Shown here in pieces: positions 33,507 through 43,715 of a stretch of 64,000 nt of DNA (within the stretch, counting starts at the first letter, position 1; every line of letters begins with the position of its first letter). Made by a program: the position numbers and the translations under genes. Source of the DNA: Bradyrhizobium sp. AUGA SZCCT0283 (GTDB taxonomy: Bacteria; Pseudomonadota; Alphaproteobacteria; Rhizobiales; Xanthobacteraceae); the NCBI RefSeq assembly GCF_018130385.1, contig NZ_JAFCLU010000017.1:1-64000 (forward strand), in the 5' to 3' direction. The notes under the pieces were generated by a model. The model was given only the letters and a program-made list of their open reading frames with translations. It did no database searches and had not been told where the DNA came from.

Positions 33507-35524
33507 AATCCACCATTGGCTCGACCGCCCAATTTCTATTGAGGGGCTTTCCCCGTCTTGGGCTCAATGGAGGAACCGCTCTCTTTGTGGCGGTTGTGTT
33601 GATGTTCAGTTTCACGTTGTCGCTTGCTGCGCGGCTCACAATCCCCATTCCGGATCGAGTGGAAGTCAGCGTGATTGCGACGGGAAAGAGAAATCCGAGT
33701 TCCTTGGGAACTGAGGTTTGGACAATCCTGGGCGACAATGTCCAGATGGTTGGTCCAATGACGGGTTGGGAAGCACGAGGAAATGGAATCTTTGTCTCGT
33801 ACCAAGATCAGCCCACGGCCCTAAGGATTAGCATTCCAGTCGATTCAACGAAGCCCCTTACGTTTCATCGCCATCCATTCTCGGGGGTCGCTGCGGTTGG
33901 CATTGAGGGGCGGTCGTTCGAATACGATCTGTTCGGGGAGAATCCCCTAACGATTTCAATCCCAGCGCTGATTATTCAGGCCTCTGGTCACAACAGCTCT
34001 CTTCGTCCAACGATTGTATTCTTGTTGGCGCTCGCTACTATTTCACTATTGGTTCTAATCTTCGCTGGTCCTCGTGCCGCTCTCAGGAATCTGCGCATCG
34101 AAACCGATGGTGATCCAAAGGCTGCGCTGTTTGTATTCCTTAGCTCTATGCTGGGGGCTCATGTCATTCTTACCAATTCACAGGAAATGGGTTGGCCCGG
34201 GGTCGCCGCCACCTCGGCTTGGTATCTAATCATAGTGGGCTCTCAACTTATCGTTATCCAAATGTTGCGGCGCTTTGCTTTGAACAGGCCAAGCCTTGTA
34301 TCGAACAAAATAAAGAGGCACGTTAATATAAGAGTCGTACTGGTCGACGGCGTTACACTGTTGATCTTTCTCTGCAATGTCTACGTCACGCTCCTCCAGT
34401 TGGACACCGTCTCATCGTCACCGGCGATAATACTCTCGGTATTTGCGATCATCTTTGTAGCCGCGCTCGCAAGTTTAGGTTCGTCAATCGGACAAAAGGC
34501 AATGCTCGCGTTTTGCCTGTTGGGTGCTTCTTCGATGTTCTTGCAAGCATTTCGAAGTGTCCCGGCTGTGGATTTCGCATATCGGACCTCCAAACTGAGC
34601 AGTTCCCATTTGACACAACGGGCGCCTCGAAGACCCAACATTTACTATCTATCACTGGATGCGCTCGGCTCAGAGCGATCCCTTCAGGAGCTCCTGCAGA
34701 TAGATGGTGCCCAGTTGTTCAAATCACTCGCCAGGCACGGGTTTTATGTAGGCGCTTCGCGCGCGCCGGGCAGCGCTACTTTGGAGACCTTCTATAAGCT
34801 GTTCACACTTCGCGCCGACGGTAACAACTTTACTTTCGATTTTTTCAAGGGATTAGACGAGAGCGTAATACTGGACCGTCTCCGTACTGCTGGCTACAAG
34901 ATTCAATCGATCCAAGGTAGCTCTTACTTTGGTCTCCTTGGAGCTTTTTGGGATTTCGCTATTCCCGCACGGCGACCAGTGCTCGATTACTGTTGGTCAG
35001 TGCCAAGCCCTTTATTCTTTTTCTATGGCCTGTGCTCGGTGCCACTTCCTGAGAGCATGAAATACAGCGATCCATTATTCCAGCTTAACGCTATTACGGA
35101 ACGCGTATCGTACGTCGCCGCCTCTGAAGAGCCCTGGTTTACTTTCGCACATGTGCTCTCGCCGTCACATACCGCCGCCGATTTCATCTATTCGGATCAA
35201 AGCCGCAAAGGCAGATACAGACAACACTATATGCGAGCGTTAATGGAGCTTCAGCAGCCGATTGACGGACTCCTTTCACAGATCCAAACAGTTGACCCAA
35301 CAGCAATAGTAATTCTCCATGGCGATCACGGGCCTATCGTAACCCGTGGTTGGAGCGAAGGTGATGACGTAGCTCATCTCTACTCTAGCAGATTGGTCGA
35401 AGCTGATCGCCACGAAGTAACGCTTGCTGTGTTCCCTCGCCAGTTCTGCCGTGAGAAGCTTAGCCGCGTAGCCGGCACGATCGGGGTCTTACCGGCCATA
35501 TTTGACTGCTTGCAGTTCCCTTAG
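33503..35524 (+). CDS. Membrane sulfatase/phosphoglycerol-transferase-like protein
   Basis: 673 residues. One N-terminal helix (about 24-46), a beta-rich domain (about 47-165), then a run of helices at about 170-350, and a soluble alkaline-phosphatase-superfamily domain from about 375. In that domain IYYLSLDALGSERSL carries the metal-binding Asp and VILHGDHGPI the distal Asp-His pair. The expected Thr/Ser/Cys nucleophile would be in RAPGSATLETFYKLF; no C-x-P-x-R sulfatase motif is seen. It may add or remove a phosphate-linked group on exported glycan. Last gene of the three-gene unit. Confidence 0.75.
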   Translation: MKSTIGSTAQFLLRGFPRLGLNGGTALFVAVVLMFSFTLSLAARLTIPIPDRVEVSVIATGKRNPSSLGTEVWTILGDNVQMVGPMTGWEARGNGIFVSYQDQPTALRISIPVDSTKPLTFHRHPFSGVAAVGIEGRSFEYDLFGENPLTISIPALIIQASGHNSSLRPTIVFLLALATISLLVLIFAGPRAALRNLRIETDGDPKAALFVFLSSMLGAHVILTNSQEMGWPGVAATSAWYLIIVGSQLIVIQMLRRFALNRPSLVSNKIKRHVNIRVVLVDGVTLLIFLCNVYVTLLQLDTVSSSPAIILSVFAIIFVAALASLGSSIGQKAMLAFCLLGASSMFLQAFRSVPAVDFAYRTSKLSSSHLTQRAPRRPNIYYLSLDALGSERSLQELLQIDGAQLFKSLARHGFYVGASRAPGSATLETFYKLFTLRADGNNFTFDFFKGLDESVILDRLRTAGYKIQSIQGSSYFGLLGAFWDFAIPARRPVLDYCWSVPSPLFFFYGLCSVPLPESMKYSDPLFQLNAITERVSYVAASEEPWFTFAHVLSPSHTAADFIYSDQSRKGRYRQHYMRALMELQQPIDGLLSQIQTVDPTAIVILHGDHGPIVTRGWSEGDDVAHLYSSRLVEADRHEVTLAVFPRQFCREKLSRVAGTIGVLPAIFDCLQFP

Positions 35525-36697
35525 CGCAATAAATTCGGAATTGATGAGGGTCACAATCGCGGAACAAGCTCGAGAAGGCCTGCGGTGTTCTATATCTTGC
35601 CCTTGAAGTGGGCGGCCACCGGAAGCCGTCCAACGACCTCGTCGAGCGCAGCGGCAGCGGCACGATTAGCGGCAGTGTCGAGAATTTCCGCCTGACCGGT
35701 TATGCAGCCACCGGGGACGGGGGCGCCGCGCTCGACAAGCGCATACGAATCTCTTCGAAGCGATAAAGCGTGCCGACAGCTTCTGCCGGCTCCTATTAGG
35801 GGTGTAAGTAAGATCGAATGCCACTCCGTACGGCGTTGTCTTCTGCACTTCTTGAAAAGAGGCTTGATCCCAAATAGGGTAGTAGCCCGTCTTTTCCTGA
35901 GCCGCCGTCAATTATGCACTCAGTACGCGCGACAACTTTTAGTTGTCGAAGGTTATGTCAACGACAGAAGTCTTATTACTCCTCCAGACAAACGCGTTCT
36001 CATCTCAGATGCCCGCCTTGAACCAATATGTCAGCAGTTAGGACCGAGAGAACCGTCATCACCCAAACGGGTGACTCCATGGGTTTTCGCGCCGCAACCA
36101 GTCCGGCAGATCCACCAAAGCTCGTCTCCGGCTCATCACCCGGCGGCGAAACAGAATGCACCTGAAGCAGGTATAAGTAGTAAAGCTCGCCAACGCGGCT
36201 TGGATTTTGCGACTTTTGCCGGTGATGGTGGCGACAGTGCAGCTGCGAACATGATTGACACTCAGAATTATAATCTGCATCCTGCAAATGGGCTCGGGTT
36301 TATATGGTTCAATCTCGGGCATAAGTTATTCGACTACGGTCTTTCAAATAAACCTATTCAACGCCTCAACTTTATCGGTGCATTCAATTCATACTGGCCT
36401 GCGACGACCCTCTCACACGATTTTGGGCTCGGATAGTCTTAGGACTACGTTGGCAACGACACCGTCGATGGAATGACACCTTCAATGGTTGGAGCGGTAC
36501 CGAGACGCTGAACGGCGGGATTGGCGCTGACCATATGGGGGAGCCGGAGGGGGATGACGCCATCGATATCGATCACGCGGCGCGTGACAGCGCTTCGGCC
36601 GGAGCGGTCCTCGCGGGTGCGTGCGCCGCCATAATCGACTCTCCGATAACTGATCACTCACCGAAATCGAAGCAATCACGATCTGGGAGCGCCAAAG
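35525..36697. other. Decayed RTX-related region
   Basis: About 1.2 kb without an intact gene. Around 35670-35720 one frame reads GSVENFRLTGYAATGDGG, like the linker of RTX repeat proteins. At 36452-36541 two frames read GNDTVDG and then NDTFNGWSGTETLNGGIGAD. They look like frameshifted pieces of an older copy of the following gene. Nothing else recognised. Confidence 0.5.
36451..36541 (+). pseudogene. Frameshifted RTX repeat fragment
   Basis: GGCAACGACACCGTCGATGG (36452) encodes GNDTVDG. A one-base phase change then gives NDTFNGWSGTETLNGGIGAD and HMG. The repeat style equals that of the 36698 protein, so this is a relic of a related gene. Confidence 0.6.
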
Positions 36698-39600
36698 ATG
36701 GCCACCTACACACACACCGCAACTGCCGTTCCATCCGCAATCGCCTGGTACAACGTCACGATTGATAAAAATGCTCCTGTAGGCAGCCCAAGCAGCACCC
36801 TGCTGGTTCTACCCAACTCTGATGGAACCGAAACGCGGATCATCGGCACGGGATTCACGTATTCTGGAAACACTCCAACCGGCGGGACGATCTCGGAAAT
36901 CGACCGCACCAGCAGCGGCGGCGGGACGATCTATGAAACGGTCACCGGCCTCAGTCTGTCCCTCGTCGCGCTGACCAGCGCGCCTGCTGACGGCAACAGA
37001 TCCATGTTCGCATTGATCTTTCAAAATGCCGACACCTTCAACGGATTTGCTGGCAACGATTATTTCGTGGGCGGTGCCGGTGCCGACAGCTTTGTCGGCG
37101 GCGGGGGCACGAACACGGTATCTTACGATAATGCGTCAGCCCAAGTTCGCGCCGACCTTGGCACTCCCGCGACGAATACTGGAGATGCTGCTGGGGATAC
37201 TTATAGCGGCATACAGAATCTGATCGGTTCGGACTTCAACGATCTTCTGTTCGGGAATAGCTCCGCCAACGTATTGACCGGCGGTAAGGGCAACGATTTC
37301 ATGGGGGGCGGTGGCGGCAACGACACCATTGATGGCGGATTAGGGATTGATACAGCTAATTATGCCAACGCAACGGCCGGCATCACCGCGGTGTTGTCGA
37401 CGACTTCGAGTGTTACGGGCGATTCTTCAGTCGGCACCGATACCCTAATCAGCGTCGAACAGATCAGAGGCAGCGCCTTTGCCGACAACTTTACCGTGAC
37501 GTCGAGCTTTGCCGGCAACGGCGCCTCTCCTCTTTATGCCGAATTTGAAGGGTTGGGGGGTAATGACATCATAACCGGCAACGGCGTTACCCGGGTCGGC
37601 TACAGCTTGGCGGCGAGCGGTGTGGCCATCGATCTTGTGGCAGGAAATGCGCATTCCATCGCTGGCGGGGATGCTGCGGGTATTGGTATCGACTCGTTCG
37701 CAGGGTTAGTCGGGCCTGACAATATCAACGCCGTGAACGGAGCGCGCGGCTCCAACTTTGCCGACACCATCACAGCCGCCGGCGGCCGTGGCTTCTTTCA
37801 GTTCATCGGATATGGCGGCAATGATACCCTGACGGGCTCTACGGAAGCCATCAACAATTTCGACCACAACGTAGCTCGCTATGATTTTTTTGGGACCGGT
37901 GTGGATGCTGGCGTTGTTGTAGTGCTCGACACGATATCCACCGTAACAGACAAGGCGGGAGGCACCGCCTATGGCACCGATACCCTGATCAATATCGAAC
38001 GAGTGCGAGGAACCAGTCAAGCTGACAGCTTCACAGCAAACGCCGGATTTAATGGGCCGTACGGAAACTCGAATTTCTTCGAAGGCGGTGGGGGCAACGA
38101 CAGTATTACAGGCAATGGCCACACGTGGGCGCAGTACAGTAACGCGCTCGCTGCTGTGACGGTCAATCTCCAAACCGGCGTCGGGCAGTCTACCGCCGGC
38201 GGCGATGCAGCCGGCGTTGGCGTCGACACCATCACGGGCGGCGTGAATGGCGTACTAGGCTCGCAATTCGACGATACACTTATCGGTAGCAACGGCGCGC
38301 AGGCGGAGCAGTTCTACGGCGACAAAGGCAACGATAACATCGATGGTGGCGGTGGCGCTCTCGATCGGGTGGTCTTTCGTGGCGAGCCGGCCGGCGTGAC
38401 AGTCAATCTCATAACGAACTCGGCGACCGATGGCTATGGCAACACCGATATTCTTACAAACATCGAAGGGGTGGTCGGCACCGAGTTCAATGACGTGATC
38501 ACCGGTGACGGTAACGACAACCGGCTGATCGGCCAGAATGGCGATGACCAGCTGTTCGGTGGCGGAGGTAATGATTTTCTCGTCGGCGACGACGGGGTGG
38601 ACCTTTATGCCAACGCCTTCGGCACCGGAGGACAGGCCTACGATAGCGGCAATGACACGCTTGATGGCGGTACCGGGGCCGACCAGATGTGGGGCGGCAA
38701 GGGCAATGACATTTATGTAGTCGACAACGTAGGCGATGTGGTGATTGAGAACGCCAACGAAGGCACGGACACGGTGCAGACGAATTTGGCGAACTATGCG
38801 CTGGGATCAAACCTCGAGAACTTTACGTTCACCGATAGTGGCACGCACACGGGGAACGGCAATGGACTCAACAACCTGATCACAGGCGGCTCGGGGAACG
38901 ACACAATCTTCGCCGGGGCCGGGCTTGACACGCTCAACGGTGGAGACGGGAATGATGTGCTGGTTGGCAATGCCGACGTGTTCGCGAGCGAGTCGGACAG
39001 TTTCAACGGCGGCAACGGGAGCGACACTCTCTACGTTGAAGCGAGCGACACTATCCAGGGCGGGGCAGGCCAAGACTTCGTCTATCTCGTGAACTCGAAC
39101 GCGATCACCATCAATCTGGGCACGACCGGCATTGAGTGGATCCAGTCGGACTTCGGCAATGACGTGATCAACGGCTCGACTCAGACGGTTGGGGTCGAGG
39201 TCTATTCGGACGGGGGCAACGACACGATCACCGGCAGTGCCTTCAATGACATCATCTGGTCGGGATCGGGCAATGACACTGTCGTTGCCGGCGACGGCGA
39301 TGACGTGGTCGTCGCGGACATCGGCGCCGACAGCATCTCGGGCGGGAACGGCAACGACAGTCTCTATGTTGATGCCAGCGATACCTTCATTGACGGAGGG
39401 GTCGGCTTCGATGCGGCCTACATCACGTCAGGTGCCGGCATGACGCTCAATCTGGCCACCACGCAGCTCGAGTTCGTGGCGGACTTCGTTCCGGGCGGCG
39501 GCAACGACACGCTCGACGGCTCAGGGGCGAGTGCCAACCTGACGGTCTACGCAGCTGGCGGCACCGACACGGTCACCGGTGGTTCAGGTGCTGACTTTCT

Positions 39601-39967
39601 GTGGGGCGGCGCCGGCAACGACACGGTCAGCGGCAACGGCGGCAACGATACGCTCGTCGGCGAGGCGGGGGCCGACCGATTGACTGGCGGGGCAGGCACC
39701 GACAACCTCTATGGCAATGCCGGCAATGGCGGCGACGGAGCGGCGGACACCTTCGTATTCGCCGACAATTGGGGCACCGACTTCGTGTTCGACTTTGAGC
39801 ACGGCACCGACAAGCTCGACCTGAGCGCGGTGACCGGCGTAAATAGCTTCTCCGACATTACGCTCACCAACACTCCCGACGGCCACTGTTACGTTAGCTT
39901 CGCTGGCAACCTCATTGCTGTCGCCAATATGGCGGGACAGCTCACGCAAAGCGATTTCCTGCTGTGA
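36698..39967 (+). CDS. RTX-type calcium-binding repeat protein
   Basis: 1089 residues, acidic and Gly/Asp/Asn-rich. The first 110 residues (VPSAIAWYNVTIDKNAPVGS ...) are non-repeat. From about 112 it has many GGxGxDxhx nonapeptides (GGAGADSFVGGGG, GGKGNDFMGGGGGNDTIDGG) alternating with about 70-residue blocks of the form SYDNASAQVRADLG...LIGSDFNDLLFG. It ends with a serralysin-like module TFVFADNWGTDFVFDFEHG and a hydrophobic tail SDFLL. Such proteins are usually exported by type I secretion through the C terminus; no HlyB/HlyD/TolC genes are in the window. No catalytic domain seen; surface or matrix role inferred. Confidence 0.88.
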   Translation: MATYTHTATAVPSAIAWYNVTIDKNAPVGSPSSTLLVLPNSDGTETRIIGTGFTYSGNTPTGGTISEIDRTSSGGGTIYETVTGLSLSLVALTSAPADGNRSMFALIFQNADTFNGFAGNDYFVGGAGADSFVGGGGTNTVSYDNASAQVRADLGTPATNTGDAAGDTYSGIQNLIGSDFNDLLFGNSSANVLTGGKGNDFMGGGGGNDTIDGGLGIDTANYANATAGITAVLSTTSSVTGDSSVGTDTLISVEQIRGSAFADNFTVTSSFAGNGASPLYAEFEGLGGNDIITGNGVTRVGYSLAASGVAIDLVAGNAHSIAGGDAAGIGIDSFAGLVGPDNINAVNGARGSNFADTITAAGGRGFFQFIGYGGNDTLTGSTEAINNFDHNVARYDFFGTGVDAGVVVVLDTISTVTDKAGGTAYGTDTLINIERVRGTSQADSFTANAGFNGPYGNSNFFEGGGGNDSITGNGHTWAQYSNALAAVTVNLQTGVGQSTAGGDAAGVGVDTITGGVNGVLGSQFDDTLIGSNGAQAEQFYGDKGNDNIDGGGGALDRVVFRGEPAGVTVNLITNSATDGYGNTDILTNIEGVVGTEFNDVITGDGNDNRLIGQNGDDQLFGGGGNDFLVGDDGVDLYANAFGTGGQAYDSGNDTLDGGTGADQMWGGKGNDIYVVDNVGDVVIENANEGTDTVQTNLANYALGSNLENFTFTDSGTHTGNGNGLNNLITGGSGNDTIFAGAGLDTLNGGDGNDVLVGNADVFASESDSFNGGNGSDTLYVEASDTIQGGAGQDFVYLVNSNAITINLGTTGIEWIQSDFGNDVINGSTQTVGVEVYSDGGNDTITGSAFNDIIWSGSGNDTVVAGDGDDVVVADIGADSISGGNGNDSLYVDASDTFIDGGVGFDAAYITSGAGMTLNLATTQLEFVADFVPGGGNDTLDGSGASANLTVYAAGGTDTVTGGSGADFLWGGAGNDTVSGNGGNDTLVGEAGADRLTGGAGTDNLYGNAGNGGDGAADTFVFADNWGTDFVFDFEHGTDKLDLSAVTGVNSFSDITLTNTPDGHCYVSFAGNLIAVANMAGQLTQSDFLL

Positions 39968-39982
39968 GCCGGTGACAATCAA

Positions 39983-40019
39983 TCAAAGGGGCCGCGCTTC
40001 AATCGCGCGGCTCCTTTGA
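39983..40019. terminator. Hairpin after the RTX gene
   Basis: TCAAAGGGGCCGCGC (39983-39997) pairs with GCGCGGCTCCTTTGA (40005-40019) with one G-T mismatch and a 7-base loop. It lies 16 bases past the RTX stop and 275 bases before the convergent gene end. No T-run, but stem strength and position fit a terminator. Confidence 0.6.
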
Positions 40020-40294
40020 CGTGAAACTTGCACTGGATCGCTTCAAGACGCATAGGTAGGTGGCACGGCCGCCGGCAAGGTCAGCGGGAAGTGCTGGACC
40101 GGCCGGGCCGATTCCAAAGCTTCGGTCGTGCGGAACGGCACGCTGGGACCTAGGCCGTGCAATGACGATGCGCGGTAGGGCGAACCGCTGGGCAAAGCGC
40201 TGTCGGGAGACCGGCAGCTTCGAGGCTGGATCCAAGAACGGGCAGACCCAGTCTCCGTTCAAAAAATACGAGCAGAACTGCCACGCTTAACTGC

Positions 40295-43200
40295 TTAAGC
40301 AGCCACTATCGAGGTCGACCGTTCCAAGTAGCTCGCAACGACTTCGTCGTAAGCAGGGCTCACTGATAGATGGATGCCGAGTTCTTGCGCCCTCTTTTTG
40401 GCCGCGATGACATTTGGTGCCAGCACGTCTGGATAGTGGACCAGATTTTCGGTCTTATCGACCGCGTTGTCGCCGTCGATGAGGTGGATGAAATTGACAA
40501 AAAGTACGCCGAGATCAGCCGCCAAGTCGATGAAGGCCGGCATATCTCCGACGTTGCTGCGTTGTCCGACGTAATTGAAATAGACCTCGGGCTTGATCAG
40601 CCCGCGTTGCTTCTTCAGCGATTGCAGATTGCGGATATTGGCGACAACCCGGCCGAAGCTGCTCTTATGCATAATGCTCTCGGCGACATCCTTAGTGGCA
40701 CCGTGTAGCGAGATTGTTATCATGTCGAGACCGGCATCTAATAACCGATTGCTGAACGCCTCGCTCAAGGCCATGCCGTTGGATGTGATGGCGGTGAAGG
40801 CCCCCTTCGACTTAGCATAGGCGACCAGATCGAATATCTCTTTGTTGAGCAGCGGCTCGGCGTACGCGCCGACAAAGTGTGCGGTCTCTATCCGCACACC
40901 ATCGGTGATCTTCTTGTACTCGGCAAGCGTCAGACGGTAGTAGGGATCACGCTTCTTGCCCTGTACGTCAAACCGCAGCGCGGGCGGGCACATTGTGCAC
41001 GAGACATTGCAGCGGTTCAGCGTGTTGAAATCCATATAGATCGGCATGCCTACGCCGCTCACCAACGGATCCGGAGAGAGCTGCGCCTCGACAGACAGCG
41101 CCGAGGTCGTTTCCTGCTCTTTGAACGCCTGCTCCGCGGCGGCGCGAAGATCGTCGTCGATAGAAAGCGGATTGAGACCAACCATTGGCGCCTTCTGTCG
41201 GTATTCGTCGTAACGGCCGATGCGCCGCCCGATGAGCGCTAGAATCGGCGGCGTGCGCGTGCCGCCGTGATAGGCGTGCAGAGCCAGATGGAGCTGCATC
41301 AACCAGGTCGGTCCGTCGTGACGGTACTCGCACGTCTCGCAATAAGGCTTTAGTTCGGATCCAGTAATGAGTCCGCGGCGCACTGCCCGATAGCGCTCCG
41401 CCTGCCAGACTGAACCGAGGCCATCTGTCTGGCAGTTGCCCATGTTCGTCTCGTCGTAATAGGCGAAGATGCTCGAAGCTGAGCAGAGCCGGATGCTGCC
41501 GTCGGGCTCCATGCTGGGACTTGAGAATGGCAGCATGCACATCTTGGTGCGCAGCTCGCCGCTGGCGAGCCGACGCTTCGCGAGCAAACGATCGAAATAA
41601 TCCGCAAACGGCTTGGTGCGCTCGGCCCAGTCCCAGGCCCTGATGTACTGGAGGTTCTCCTCAGAAAGCCGAGCGAACTCAGCGCGGTTCTCGGCAAGTC
41701 GGCGAAGCAATGCCTTCAATGCCGCGATCGAACGCTCGGGCAGGATGAAGGCCTTCTGAAGCGGGCCAAGTGCCTCCGGTACGATCCCCACGTCCGTGGT
41801 CACAACCGGAACGCCGCAGGCCATTGCCTCCAGCACGGGATTTGGCGTGCCCTCGATCTTCGAGGTGCACACAAGTACATCGATCCCAGCGTAGTAGTCC
41901 GGCATCTGGGTGTGCGGAATGAACCGCTCTTTGCGATCGGCAAACTGCATTGTGACAGGGAGCCCCTCGCGCTGCAGCTCCTCAATAGCGGGCTTTAGGA
42001 TCGTATTGACGCCCTTGAAGTCCTCAAGTGAGGATGCCCAGCCGCTATGTCCGACCCAACCGAGCCTGATCGGGCGGTCGCCCATATCGCGGAATCGCTC
42101 GAGGTTCCTCGGAGTAAAGACTGACAGATCCACTCCGTCGGGCAGAACAGCATCTGGACGAGGAACGCTGCCCACGCGCTCGTATATCCGCCGCAGACGC
42201 TCCGACGAGACGTAGTAGCCAGAGGCAATCACGTTGAACATAGTCTCGCGAGCTGCCATGTCCTCTTGCTCGAGAAAGAGGTGGTCGTAGACACTGATGG
42301 AGATGATTTTCCCGTCGATAAACCGCCGGCGGAACTCGGGATAGCTAAATCCAATGCGGCGCGCGTAATCCTCCAGCAGCGGTGTATCGATAATCGTCAA
42401 GAACTCGCGCCAAAAGATGTGGATGATATCGAAGTCCTCGGCTGCGACCAGCGCTAGACCGAGCGCACTCGTGCCCCCTTCGGCATAGAACCCTTTCGAA
42501 TTGCCGGCCAGCCAGCGGCTGTGCTCGATCTCGCCCAATGTCACGAGTGGAAATATCTCGAACTCGTAACGGTGGGACAGGTTACGTACTAGTTGCCGAG
42601 AGATATTGGCAAATGCCCAAGAGTCGGTATCGGTCACAAGAGCGACGCGCGGGCGGCGAGCGGGCGCAGCTGGAGTCTCCGTTTTCAAGTCGGCTACGGC
42701 CAAAGCTTCACCAAGGCTCCCCCAGCCCTGCTTTTCCTCGTTCGAGCGCATCCAGCTTTCGACCTCATCACCCCAGATCCGGAAGCCGGTCTTTGCCTCG
42801 AGGTAACGTGCCGATTCATAGAGGGTTTTGCGGGAGAATCGCGTGCGCTCATAGTCCGCGTCGCTGGACGTCTCGGCCTTCGGGTGATCATGCACCAGGA
42901 ATCGCAGGGCGCTCGTGCCGATCTTCATACCCTCGCGGAATACGCGCAGCGAGAAATCAATATCCTCGAAGCCGATCAGCATCCTTTCGTCAAAGCCGCC
43001 GAGCCGTTGGAACGAGGCGCGGTTGATAATCGAGGCTCCCCCAAATAGAAAAGTGCTGAGGAAAGCCGTGTCGGTCGCGCTGGCACCGCCATCACTCTCG
43101 GCCGAGCAGCCCGGCACAACGATGGGATTGATGGTCAGCCGCGGATGGCCATTCTGAATCACGGACTGCAAGCAGGCGCCGTGCGAGAACAGCGTCCTCA

Positions 43201-43687
43201 TGTCCGGATTGAGCAGTGGAAAGCTCATGAAATGGCAACCGAGAACCGCCAATTCTCGCTGGATCTGCTGTATCGGATTCGAGATAAGGAAGATGTCGTT
43301 ATCGATGCTGATAACCCAGTCCGTTTGCGCTGCTGCCATGATCCGGTTGCGCCCGCCGGCCACACCATAATTGTTGCCGAACTCAAGCAGACGGTGGCGG
43401 AGGGGAAATTCTGCAAGGTAAGCATTGAGCTGGGACAGCTCTTCTGGATTTGAGCCGTTGTCGCCGATCAGAACCTCGCCGGTGAAATTCACCAGATGCG
43501 CCGCAATCGAATTCAGCAGTTTGATCGAAAGACTTGCGCGGTTGAGGGACAAAAAGGATATCGTCAGGTTGCGGCCATCGATCCCAATGTTGGGGCCGTA
43601 GGTTGACGCAGTAGCATCGCTCAAAACGAAGTGCCGCTCGTCGAAGAAGTAGCGAGTCGACTGAAGACCGGGAGAGAAAATCGTCAT
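40295..43687 (-). CDS. GT2-GT4-radical SAM fusion protein
   Basis: 1130 residues with four recognisable parts. About 40-265: family-2 glycosyltransferase (LTISFLSLNRASLS, ISIDNDIF, FEDIDFSLRVFREG). About 345-690: GT4-type glycosyltransferase (GWVGHSGWASSLEDFKGVN, SKIEGTPNPVLEAMACGVPV). About 700-800: SPASM-like cysteine cluster (MCMLPFSSPSMEPDGSIRLC, GNCQTDGLGSVWQAERY, YCETCEYR). About 880-1130: radical SAM core with Cys893, Cys897 and Cys900 in CNVSCTMCPP. The SPASM-like part precedes the radical SAM core, opposite to the normal order. It is the last gene of an operon with an ABC exporter, so it probably builds or modifies the exported glycan; what the radical chemistry acts on is unknown. 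Confidence 0.82.
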   Translation of the reverse strand: MTIFSPGLQSTRYFFDERHFVLSDATASTYGPNIGIDGRNLTISFLSLNRASLSIKLLNSIAAHLVNFTGEVLIGDNGSNPEELSQLNAYLAEFPLRHRLLEFGNNYGVAGGRNRIMAAAQTDWVISIDNDIFLISNPIQQIQRELAVLGCHFMSFPLLNPDMRTLFSHGACLQSVIQNGHPRLTINPIVVPGCSAESDGGASATDTAFLSTFLFGGASIINRASFQRLGGFDERMLIGFEDIDFSLRVFREGMKIGTSALRFLVHDHPKAETSSDADYERTRFSRKTLYESARYLEAKTGFRIWGDEVESWMRSNEEKQGWGSLGEALAVADLKTETPAAPARRPRVALVTDTDSWAFANISRQLVRNLSHRYEFEIFPLVTLGEIEHSRWLAGNSKGFYAEGGTSALGLALVAAEDFDIIHIFWREFLTIIDTPLLEDYARRIGFSYPEFRRRFIDGKIISISVYDHLFLEQEDMAARETMFNVIASGYYVSSERLRRIYERVGSVPRPDAVLPDGVDLSVFTPRNLERFRDMGDRPIRLGWVGHSGWASSLEDFKGVNTILKPAIEELQREGLPVTMQFADRKERFIPHTQMPDYYAGIDVLVCTSKIEGTPNPVLEAMACGVPVVTTDVGIVPEALGPLQKAFILPERSIAALKALLRRLAENRAEFARLSEENLQYIRAWDWAERTKPFADYFDRLLAKRRLASGELRTKMCMLPFSSPSMEPDGSIRLCSASSIFAYYDETNMGNCQTDGLGSVWQAERYRAVRRGLITGSELKPYCETCEYRHDGPTWLMQLHLALHAYHGGTRTPPILALIGRRIGRYDEYRQKAPMVGLNPLSIDDDLRAAAEQAFKEQETTSALSVEAQLSPDPLVSGVGMPIYMDFNTLNRCNVSCTMCPPALRFDVQGKKRDPYYRLTLAEYKKITDGVRIETAHFVGAYAEPLLNKEIFDLVAYAKSKGAFTAITSNGMALSEAFSNRLLDAGLDMITISLHGATKDVAESIMHKSSFGRVVANIRNLQSLKKQRGLIKPEVYFNYVGQRSNVGDMPAFIDLAADLGVLFVNFIHLIDGDNAVDKTENLVHYPDVLAPNVIAAKKRAQELGIHLSVSPAYDEVVASYLERSTSIVAA

Positions 43688-43715
43688 TAGACTGCCATCC
43701 GCTTATACATATCGG

